This document shows, in pieces, positions 23,454-30,308 of a stretch of 43,592 bases of DNA. The notes below the pieces were generated by a model, which was not told the DNA's origin, did no database searches, and worked only from the letters and a program-made list of their open reading frames with translations. Source of the stretch: Chloroflexota bacterium. Lineage in GTDB: Bacteria > Chloroflexota > Dormibacteria > Dormibacterales > Dormibacteraceae. The position numbers were made by a program, and so were the translations under genes. Location of the stretch: NCBI GenBank assembly GCA_005881825.1, contig VBEO01000135.1:1-43592 (forward strand), read 5' to 3'. Each line of letters starts with the position of its first letter. The first letter of the stretch is position 1.

Positions 23454-25133
23454 ATGCCCGAGCGCTGGTACAAGGAAGCCGTCATCTACTGCCTGGATGT
23501 CGAGACCTTCCAGGACTCCAACGCGGACGGCATCGGCGACCTCCAGGGCCTGATCGTCCGGCTCGACTACCTGGCGCGGCTGGGCGTCACCTGCATCTGG
23601 CTCAACCCCATCCACCCCTCGCCGGGCAAGGACGACGGCTACGACATCACGAACTACTACGACGTCCATCCCCGGATCGGCTCCCTGGGCGACTTCGCCG
23701 AGCTCGTGCACGAGGCCGGCAATCGCGGCATACGAATCCTGATCGACCTGGTCATCAACCACTCCTCGATCGAGCATCCCTGGTTCCAGTCTTCGCGGAG
23801 TGACCCGGATTCGCCCTATCGCGACTGGTACATCTGGTCGCGGGAGGAGCCGCCGACCCGGCGGCAGGGCATGGTATTCCCCGGCCAGCAGTCGGACACC
23901 TGGACCTACGACACTCGCGCCAAGGCCTGGTACTTCCACCGCTTCTACGACTTCGAGCCCAGCCTCAACCACTCAAACCGCGAGGTCCAGGTCGAGATGC
24001 GCAAGATCATCGGCTTCTGGCTCCAGCTCGGAGTCGGCGGCTTCCGCATGGACGCCGCCCCCTTTGTCATCGAGCAGCCTTCCCCGACCAGCGCCGAAGC
24101 CAAGAAGTCGTTCGACATGCTTACGCGGTTCACGGAATACCTGAATTGGCGAAGGGGCGATGCCGTGATCCTGGCGGAAGCCAACGTGGGCAACGACGAG
24201 CTGTCCGATTACTTCGGCGATATCGGCGGCTCCGGGAACCGTCTCCACATGCTGTTCGACTTCCGGATGAACTGCAAGCTGATGCTGGCGCTGGCGCGGG
24301 AGGACGCGGAGCCCATCGTGGAAACGCTGATGAACACCCCGCGCATCCCGGAAACCGGGCAGTGGGCGACCTTTCTGCGCAACCACGACGAGGTCGACCT
24401 CAGCCGGCTCACGCCGAGCGAGCGGCAGGACGTTTTCAACGCCTTCGGGCCTCGGCCGGAGATGCAGCTGTACGGCCGTGGCATCCGCCGTCGCCTGGCG
24501 TCCATGCTGGGCGGCGACCGGCGCCGCCTCGAGCTCGCCTACTCGCTCCAGTTCACGTTGCCGGGCACGCCGGTCCTCCGCTACGGGGAGGAGCTGGGCA
24601 TGGGTGAGGACCTCTCGTTGCCCGAGCGGAACGCCATCCGCACTCCGATGCAGTGGTTCAACGCGCCCAACGGTGGGTTCAGCTCGGCCCGTCCGGAGGA
24701 TGTGATCCGGCCAGCCGTCAAGCGCGGGAAATATGGCTATCCGAAGGTCAACGTGACCGAACAGCGCCTCGACCCCAACTCGCTTCTGAGCTGGTTCGAG
24801 CGCATGATCCGGACCCTGCGGGAGTGTCCGGAGATCGGAACCGGCCAGTGCGAAGTCGTGCAGGCGGCGGTCCCCAGCCACGTCCTGGTGCACCGTTTCG
24901 ATGCACCGGAGGGCTCCGTCCTGCTCCTCCACAACCTGGGCTCGCGAGCGGTCACGCTCGATCTGGGGCGGCTGCCGCGCACGGGCGCCGACGTGCACGA
25001 GATGTTCGCTGACGGCCCCTATCCACCACCTTCTTCCCGCTTGCGGGACCTGCGCCTGAATGGACACGGCTACCGCTGGATAAGGCTCTCGCACAGGGCC
25101 GAAGAGTTCTCAGCCCGATCCACGCCCCGCTAG
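23454..25133 (+). CDS. GH13 alpha-amylase-family enzyme, trehalose-synthase-like
   Basis: 559 residues. The opening ERWYKEAVIYCLDV and DSNADGIGDLQGL, then DDGYDITNYYDVHP, match the TreS branch (maltose to trehalose isomerisation). Catalytic residues are in place: nucleophile Asp200 in GFRMDAAPF, acid/base Glu242 in ILAEANV, Asp312 in LRNHDEVD, and DLVINHSS as region I. The C-terminal beta domain follows, and there is no maltokinase fusion. Related sucrose- or maltose-active enzymes cannot be excluded. It is divergent from the amidoligase operon across 151 bases that hold repeat copies A and B. Confidence 0.85.
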   Translation: MPERWYKEAVIYCLDVETFQDSNADGIGDLQGLIVRLDYLARLGVTCIWLNPIHPSPGKDDGYDITNYYDVHPRIGSLGDFAELVHEAGNRGIRILIDLVINHSSIEHPWFQSSRSDPDSPYRDWYIWSREEPPTRRQGMVFPGQQSDTWTYDTRAKAWYFHRFYDFEPSLNHSNREVQVEMRKIIGFWLQLGVGGFRMDAAPFVIEQPSPTSAEAKKSFDMLTRFTEYLNWRRGDAVILAEANVGNDELSDYFGDIGGSGNRLHMLFDFRMNCKLMLALAREDAEPIVETLMNTPRIPETGQWATFLRNHDEVDLSRLTPSERQDVFNAFGPRPEMQLYGRGIRRRLASMLGGDRRRLELAYSLQFTLPGTPVLRYGEELGMGEDLSLPERNAIRTPMQWFNAPNGGFSSARPEDVIRPAVKRGKYGYPKVNVTEQRLDPNSLLSWFERMIRTLRECPEIGTGQCEVVQAAVPSHVLVHRFDAPEGSVLLLHNLGSRAVTLDLGRLPRTGADVHEMFADGPYPPPSSRLRDLRLNGHGYRWIRLSHRAEEFSARSTPR

Positions 25134-25196
25134 ACTGCCCGCGAACGCGCCGGCGACAAGTACATGGCGTTCCTCACACGTTGATTCGGCGGGAGC

Positions 25197-26483
25197 ATGA
25201 GCTCCGCGGGGGGTATCCAATTGCATAGGTTCCTGCTCACGATCCACGGCACGACGCGGTCGCTGGAGATGGCGGTCCCCGCCGACACGCCGCTGCACGG
25301 GGTGATGGCCAGCATCGTGGAGGCGGTCGAGGAAGCGCCGGCCGCGAGCCCGTCCGACACCGAGCGCTGGCGGCTGGCTCTGGACGACGGCCGCCTCCTG
25401 AACCCGCGCGCCTCGCTGGTCGAGTCCGGCGTGCACGAGGGCACCGAGCTCCACCTCCGCCTCTTCGAGGCCGAGGAAACAGCTCCCGAGCCACCGCCGC
25501 AGGTGCCCGTGCACCCGCTGATGCCCCAGCCGATCCCGCTGGGGGAGCGGCTGAAGGCCGCTGCCGGCGCGCTGGTGGCGGGCGATTCGCCGCCCGAGCA
25601 AGGCGCCCCCGGCAGCCCGCGCCGGCTGGCCGTGCCCAAGCACCTCTCGCCCCTGGAGCGCGCCCAAGCCGCCTGGGCGGCGGGGGACTACCAGCACCGG
25701 CTGGAGCAGGTGATCGCGGCTCCGCGCCTCAGCCACTGCGTGACCATCGCCGTGGCCTCGCCCAAGGGCGGGGTGGGCAAGACCACGACCTCGATCATGC
25801 TGGGAACCCTGCTGGCCATGGTCCGCAGCGACCGGGTCGTCGCTGTCGACACCAACCCCGACCACGGGACCCTCGGGCGCAGCCTGGCGCCGGAGCACGA
25901 GATCTTCGTCGACGACCTGCTGTCCGTGGTCGACCAGCCAGCGCTCACGGTGACCATGCTCGACCGCTTCCTGGCCCGCGCCCCGCACGGCATGCTGGTG
26001 CTCCCCGCGCCCACCGAGCCCGAGCGCATGGACCAGCTCGACGGTGAGGCTTACGCGCGCGTCATCCACCGCCTGCAGGAGATGGTGAACATCCTGGTCC
26101 TGGACTGCGGGGCCGGCATGCGCGACCCGGTCACCCGGACCGCCCTGGAGAGCGCCGACCAGGTCGTGCTCGTCTCCGACGCCGACCCGGCCACCGCCAG
26201 CCTGGTGGCGGACGTGGCCCGGCGGCTGCCTGCCGAGGCCTCCTACGCGATGGTGGTCAACAAGCTGCCGCGGCACGGCTCCCGGCTCAACCTCGAACAC
26301 CTCAGCGAGGACGTGCCCAGCGCCCGCGGCCTGGTACAGATCGAGGCCGACGGCGAGGCTGCGGCGCGTGTCAGCCTGGGTGACTTCACCTGGGAGGACT
26401 CGCCGTCGGAGTGGCGGCTGGCGGTCCGCCAGCTGGCTGCCTTCCTGGCCGCCGATTGGGAGGCGCTCGGCCGGACCGCCTAG
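25197..26483 (+). CDS. EsaB/YukD ubiquitin-like domain fused to a MinD/ParA-type ATPase
   Basis: 428 residues. Residues 10-90 form a beta-grasp ubiquitin-like domain of the YukD/EccD-N type (FLLTIHGTTRSLEMAVP, LALDDGRLLNP, GTELHLRLF). A Pro-rich linker follows to about 180, then a deviant Walker A ATPase with KGGVGKTT at 190-197, VVAVDTNPDHGTLG and NILVLDCGAGM. MinD-like ATPases with such leaders are known beside type VII (ESX) secretion loci. No EccC, EccB, EccE or WXG100 gene is seen here, so it is an orphan. ATG 25197 is used; TTG 25221 behind GGGGGG is possible. Confidence 0.8.
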   Translation: MSSAGGIQLHRFLLTIHGTTRSLEMAVPADTPLHGVMASIVEAVEEAPAASPSDTERWRLALDDGRLLNPRASLVESGVHEGTELHLRLFEAEETAPEPPPQVPVHPLMPQPIPLGERLKAAAGALVAGDSPPEQGAPGSPRRLAVPKHLSPLERAQAAWAAGDYQHRLEQVIAAPRLSHCVTIAVASPKGGVGKTTTSIMLGTLLAMVRSDRVVAVDTNPDHGTLGRSLAPEHEIFVDDLLSVVDQPALTVTMLDRFLARAPHGMLVLPAPTEPERMDQLDGEAYARVIHRLQEMVNILVLDCGAGMRDPVTRTALESADQVVLVSDADPATASLVADVARRLPAEASYAMVVNKLPRHGSRLNLEHLSEDVPSARGLVQIEADGEAAARVSLGDFTWEDSPSEWRLAVRQLAAFLAADWEALGRTA

Positions 26484-26490
26484 ACCGAAA

Positions 26491-27696
26491 TCAGGGCACG
26501 CGGGCTCGCTCACGCCAGCGGACATCCTGGTGCGAGGCGGCGGCGAGCACGGATTCCAGCGCGTCCATGGCGTCCCAGGCGTCGGCGTAGCGCAGGTACA
26601 GAGGCGTGATCCCGAAGCGCAGGATGTCGGGCGGCCGAAAGTCGGTGACCACGCCGCGCTCCCCCAGGGCGCGCGAGAGGCCGTAGCCCTCGGGGTGGCG
26701 CACGCTCACTTGGGATCCGCGCTCGGCCGCGGACCGCGGCGAGGCCACCTCCAGGCCCAGCCTGTCCAGGCGGCCCATCAGCATCTCGGCGATCGCCACC
26801 GATTTCTTGCGGACGTCGTTGATGGAGACGCCCTCCCAGGCGTCCAGGGCGGCAGCCACCCCGGCCAGCCCGATGATGCCGGGGGTGCCCGAGAGAAAGC
26901 GCGCGATGCCGGCGGCGGGCCGGAATTCGGGCGAGAACGCAAAGGGCTCGGCGTGGCCGAACCAGCCGCGCACCGCGTTGGCGAGCAGCGGCTGCCAGCG
27001 CTCGGCCACATAGAGGAAGGCGGGCGCGCCGGGGCCGCAGTTGAGGAACTTGTACGTGCAGCCGACCGCCATGTCGACATCCCAGGCGTCGAGCTCGACC
27101 GGCACCGCGCCCGCGCTGTGGGACAGGTCCCAACAGACCAGGGCGCCGGCGGCGTGCGCCTCTTGTGTGCGGCCCGGCATGTCGAGCATGCGGCCGGTGC
27201 GGTAATCGACATGAGAGAGGGTGAGCACGGCCGTGGTGGCGTCCAGGTGCTCAGCAACCTGGCCACCGCCCAACTCGGCGACGCCCTCGGCGATGTAGAG
27301 ATCCGTCGGGAAGTTGTCCCGGGTCGTGGCGATGCGCCGGCGGCCTGAGTCGCGGCCCCAGGCGAGCGCCGCCGCCAGCAGCTTGAACAGGTTGACCGAG
27401 GTCGAGTCGGTGACCGCGACCTGGCCGGGAGCGGCGCCGACCAGCGTGCCGATGCGGTCGCCCAGCCGGAAGGGCTGGTCGAGCCAGCCCGCCTGGTTCC
27501 AGGAGCCGATCAGGCCGCCTCGCCACTCGTCGCGCGCGACGCGCTCGAGCGCGTCCTGCACACCCGCGGCCGGCGGGCCCAAAGAGTTGCCGTCCAGGTA
27601 GATCCGCGCCCCGTCCAGGTGGAAGCGTGCGCGCACGTGCGCGAGGGGATCGGCCGCATCGGCGGCCAGGCACTCGGCCCGGGTCGCAGGTGCCAT
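26491..27696 (-). CDS. kynU: Kynureninase
   Basis: 401 residues, normal length. PLP-dependent fold-type I enzyme that cleaves kynurenine to anthranilate and alanine. Signatures: YLDGNSLGPP at 33-42, WRGGLIGSWNQAGW, STSVNLFKLL, WDLSHSAGAVPV at 189-200, and CTYKFLNCGPGAPAF with the PLP Lys at about 216, then RFLSGTPGI. No tryptophan dioxygenase or formamidase is adjacent. The ATG lies 12 bases from the divergent ATG of the MaoC-type gene; the stop lies 7 bases from the convergent ATPase gene. Confidence 0.92.
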   Translation of the reverse strand: MAPATRAECLAADAADPLAHVRARFHLDGARIYLDGNSLGPPAAGVQDALERVARDEWRGGLIGSWNQAGWLDQPFRLGDRIGTLVGAAPGQVAVTDSTSVNLFKLLAAALAWGRDSGRRRIATTRDNFPTDLYIAEGVAELGGGQVAEHLDATTAVLTLSHVDYRTGRMLDMPGRTQEAHAAGALVCWDLSHSAGAVPVELDAWDVDMAVGCTYKFLNCGPGAPAFLYVAERWQPLLANAVRGWFGHAEPFAFSPEFRPAAGIARFLSGTPGIIGLAGVAAALDAWEGVSINDVRKKSVAIAEMLMGRLDRLGLEVASPRSAAERGSQVSVRHPEGYGLSRALGERGVVTDFRPPDILRFGITPLYLRYADAWDAMDALESVLAAASHQDVRWRERARVP

Positions 27697-27708
27697 GCTG
27701 AAACCCTA

Positions 27709-28557
27709 ATGCCGGTTCCGTCCGCCCTGGTCGGCTTCAGCGCCGAGCGTGAGTGCGACCTCGACGCCCGCTGGGCCATGGCCTACGCGGCCGCGCTGGG
27801 CGAGTCTGCGGCGACCTATTACGACACGTCCGCGGGCCCGCTGCCAGTGCACCCGCTGCTGACCGCCGGGGTGGAGTGGCCGCTGCTCCTGGAGGCGGAC
27901 GCGGCGGCCGGCCTGAGCGACGATGAGCGCCGGCGCGGCGTCCACTCCTCCCACCAGGTCATGCTGCCGGCGCCGCTGTTGACGCAGGGGCCGATCAAGC
28001 TGCGCGCCACCGTGGACGGCGTGACGCGGCTGCGTCCGGGTGCGCACCTGGTCACCCGCTTCCAGGCCTGCGACGCCGAAGGCCGTGAGCTGTGGACCAC
28101 CCTCCACGCGTCCATCTTCCGGGGCGTCGAGGTGGAGGGCGAGGACCGGCCGCCGCCCCAGGATCCGTCGGTCCTTCCGGATCTGGCGGCAGGTCGGGGA
28201 GGCGCCGCCGAGGGCGAGGTTGCGCTGCCGGTGGGCGCGGCCCACGTCTACACCGAGTGCGCGCGGATTTGGAACCCGATCCACACGGACGTCGCGGTCG
28301 CTCAGGCGGCCGGGCTGCCGGGCCCGATCCTGCACGGAACCCACACCATCGCACTGGCACTCAGCCGTGTGCTGGAGCTGGTGGACGCCGAGCCGGCGCG
28401 AGTGCGGCGCATCGCCTGCCGGCTGCAGGCGCCGGTGCTGATGCCGTCACGGATCCGGGTGCGGGCTTGGGCGGGTGATCCCGTCCGCTTCGAGGTAGCT
28501 GTAGGGGATGGTGCACTCGCGCTCAGCCGGGGCGTCGTCGAGCTGGAAAAGAAGTGA
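27709..28557 (+). CDS. MaoC-like double-hotdog dehydratase
   Basis: 282 residues with two hotdog units. The second holds the hydratase-2-like segment ARIWNPIHTDVAVAQAAGLPG followed by ILHGTHTIALAL. The His of the catalytic pair is present, but the usual Asp, three residues before the NP, is an Ile. This variant is seen in HTD2-like or substrate-specific relatives and may hydrate an unusual acyl-CoA or be a thioester-binding protein. No ribosome-binding site precedes the ATG, which fits leaderless translation. It may act with kynureninase, since the two share a divergent control region, but the link is weak. Confidence 0.78.
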   Translation: MPVPSALVGFSAERECDLDARWAMAYAAALGESAATYYDTSAGPLPVHPLLTAGVEWPLLLEADAAAGLSDDERRRGVHSSHQVMLPAPLLTQGPIKLRATVDGVTRLRPGAHLVTRFQACDAEGRELWTTLHASIFRGVEVEGEDRPPPQDPSVLPDLAAGRGGAAEGEVALPVGAAHVYTECARIWNPIHTDVAVAQAAGLPGPILHGTHTIALALSRVLELVDAEPARVRRIACRLQAPVLMPSRIRVRAWAGDPVRFEVAVGDGALALSRGVVELEKK

Positions 28558-28695
28558 CCCCGACGGATCGCCTCTCCGGCTCCAGCGACTGCCTTGCGGC
28601 TACCGCCGGCTCCTTTGAACGTGTCCCTCGGGGCCGACGCGAACGTTAACGGGGGGAGCCGCCCCGGCGCAAGTACAGAATTTCCGGGGTCGCCA

Positions 28696-28712
28696 GGCAA
28701 CTCAGTGTTGCC
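28696..28712. repeat. Short hairpin in the 206-base gap before the lipoprotein gene
   Basis: GGCAAC, loop TCAGT, GTTGCC: a perfect 6-bp stem. It could end the MaoC transcript or sit upstream of the lipoprotein promoter. No T-tract follows, so terminator function is doubtful. The rest of 28558-28763 shows nothing else clear. Confidence 0.35.
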
Positions 28713-28748
28713 GCCTAAATCCTTATAGGATCGCCATCACGTTAGGTG

Positions 28749-28754
28749 TAGACT
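28749..28754 (+). promoter_or_regulatory. Possible -10 element for a leaderless lipoprotein mRNA
   Basis: TAGACT lies 9 bases before GTG 28764, so a transcript would start at or within a few bases of the start codon. It fits the TANNNT leaderless promoters of high-GC bacteria. No -35 is evident, and the GTG has no ribosome-binding site. Confidence 0.35.
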
Positions 28755-28763
28755 GTTCGCACC

Positions 28764-29159
28764 GTGAAGCTGATGGTCGTGATCGCGGTGCTGCTGGTCA
28801 CGGCCTGCTCCGCACCTCTGCAAGGCCGCCTCGGTTCGGTGAGCGCCTCGCAGATGAACTGCGCCGACCTCTTCGCCTCGGCGATGGTCAGCCAGAGCCG
28901 GGTGGCCGGCACCTGGACCTGCCTCAGCCCCGGCGTCCAGGCCCAGTTCCAGGACATCGGGCTGAAGGGCGACGACGGGGTGGCGCAGCTGGCCAGCAAG
29001 GACCCGGTCTTCACGCAGAAGCGGTTCCTGGGGCGGCTGGCGGACGGCGGCTACGTGTACTCGCTGAGCGGCAAGGGGTCGGCGTCGGTGCTGATCGTCT
29101 GGCTCGACGGCCAGGGACACGTGGCCGACCTCCAGACCGGAGGCCGCGAGCACCCTTAG
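28764..29159 (+). CDS. Putative small lipoprotein
   Basis: 131 residues. The start MKLMVVIAVLLVTACS is a type II signal peptide with the lipobox LVTAC, so Cys15 should be lipidated and the protein tethered outside the membrane. The mature part contains two more Cys (NCADLF and WTCLSPG) and no recognised domain; it may be a DUF4864- or SnoaL-like fold, judged only from length. It is followed 10 bases later by the LiaI-like gene, so it may belong to the same envelope-stress operon. Confidence 0.7.
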   Translation: MKLMVVIAVLLVTACSAPLQGRLGSVSASQMNCADLFASAMVSQSRVAGTWTCLSPGVQAQFQDIGLKGDDGVAQLASKDPVFTQKRFLGRLADGGYVYSLSGKGSASVLIVWLDGQGHVADLQTGGREHP

Positions 29160-29169
29160 CATCCCGGGC

Positions 29170-29409
29170 GTGAGCCAGGAGCCTCCGCCGCAGCTGCCGC
29201 CCCAGCCTGCCCAACCCCAACCCTCCCCGTGGCGGAGGGGGCGCGTCTATCGCACTCGGTCGCTTTGGTTCCCGATCGCCCTGGTGGTGGTCGGGGTGCT
29301 GGCGCTGCTGAACCAGTTCGGGCTGCTCTGGTGGATGCGCTGGGACCTGCTCTGGCCGCTGGTTCTGATCGCGATCGGGGTGGCGCTGATCATTCGCCGC
29401 TGGCGGTGA
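29170..29409 (+). CDS. LiaI-like two-helix membrane protein
   Basis: 79 residues from GTG. A Pro/Gln-rich cytosolic leader is followed by two TM helices (SLWFPIALVVVGVLALLNQFG and LLWPLVLIAIGVALIIRRW), the LiaI/LiaF-type TM pair. The stop overlaps the GTG of the next gene as GTGA. It is predicted to partner the LiaF-like protein in envelope stress sensing, by family analogy. Confidence 0.7.
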   Translation: MSQEPPPQLPPQPAQPQPSPWRRGRVYRTRSLWFPIALVVVGVLALLNQFGLLWWMRWDLLWPLVLIAIGVALIIRRWR

Positions 29410-30305
29410 ACCGCTACCGCTTCCTGACCTTCCCGATCCTCCTGATCGGGTTGGGGCTGGTCGCACTTCTCGTCAACCTGGGCGCGCTCAGCTGGGGTCA
29501 GGTCGCGCGCGTCTTCGACCTGTGGCCGCTGCTCCTGATCGTGATCGGCGTCGAACTCATCCTGCGCCGGGCCGCGGCGCCCGGGGTCGCGACCGGCCTG
29601 GGCGCGGCGGTCGCCAGCCTGGCCGTGGTGGCGGCCATCGCCTACGTGTCGGCGGGGCCGGCGGTGCCGAGTGGCGAGCACAGCGGCAGCGCTGCCGCCC
29701 CTCTGGCCGGCGCCGAGTCCGGCCAGGTCGCCCTGGACGGCGGTGGCGTGCGCTTCAGCGCGCATCTGGCCGACACCGGTGGCGACCTCTATAGGGCCGG
29801 CTTTCGCAACCCCAACGGGGACGACCCGGCCTTCGCCGGCGGCAGTGGCAACGTCACCATCCGATACGGCAGTGGGCGGGGCCTGTTCGGTTCGCTGGGC
29901 CAGCGCTCGCTGGACCTGACCCTTAACAGCGCCCTCCCCTGGACCTTGAAGCTGGACGGCGGCGGATACGCCGCCGACATCGATTTCCGTCAAGGGCGGC
30001 TCCAGGGACTGTCGCTGAGCGGCGGCGGCATCAGCCTGAACGCGCACCTGCCGCCACCCCAGGGCACCGTGCGGATCGCGATCTCCGGCGGCGGTGTCAA
30101 CGCCGACCTCCACCGGCCGGCCGGGGTGGCGGCGCGGGTGACGGCAAGCGGTGGCGGGAGCGCAATCGATGGCGACGGCAATCACCAGAGCGCCCTCGCC
30201 GGGGCCACCGTGTGGACCTCCCCCGAGTTCGCCGCCGCTAGCGACCGCTACGACGTCACGGTCAGCGGCGGCGGAAACCACGTGAGCATCGACAGCTCGG
30301 GCTGA
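29406..30305 (+). CDS. LiaF-like membrane protein with beta-rich (toast-rack) exported domain
   Basis: 299 residues. Residues 4-80 contain TM helices in the LiaI/F pattern (RFLTFPILLIGLGLVALLVNL, DLWPLLLIVIGVELILRRA, VASLAVVAAIAYVSAG). The exported part is a Gly/Asp-rich right-handed beta structure with recurring GGG turns (KLDGGGYAADIDF, SLSGGGISLNAHL, AISGGGVNADLH, VSGGGNHVSID), as in DUF2154/DUF4097 proteins. It is coupled to the upstream LiaI-like gene by GTGA. It converges with the following minus-strand gene with 3 bases between. Confidence 0.75.
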   Translation: MNRYRFLTFPILLIGLGLVALLVNLGALSWGQVARVFDLWPLLLIVIGVELILRRAAAPGVATGLGAAVASLAVVAAIAYVSAGPAVPSGEHSGSAAAPLAGAESGQVALDGGGVRFSAHLADTGGDLYRAGFRNPNGDDPAFAGGSGNVTIRYGSGRGLFGSLGQRSLDLTLNSALPWTLKLDGGGYAADIDFRQGRLQGLSLSGGGISLNAHLPPPQGTVRIAISGGGVNADLHRPAGVAARVTASGGGSAIDGDGNHQSALAGATVWTSPEFAAASDRYDVTVSGGGNHVSIDSSG

Positions 30306-30308
30306 GCC

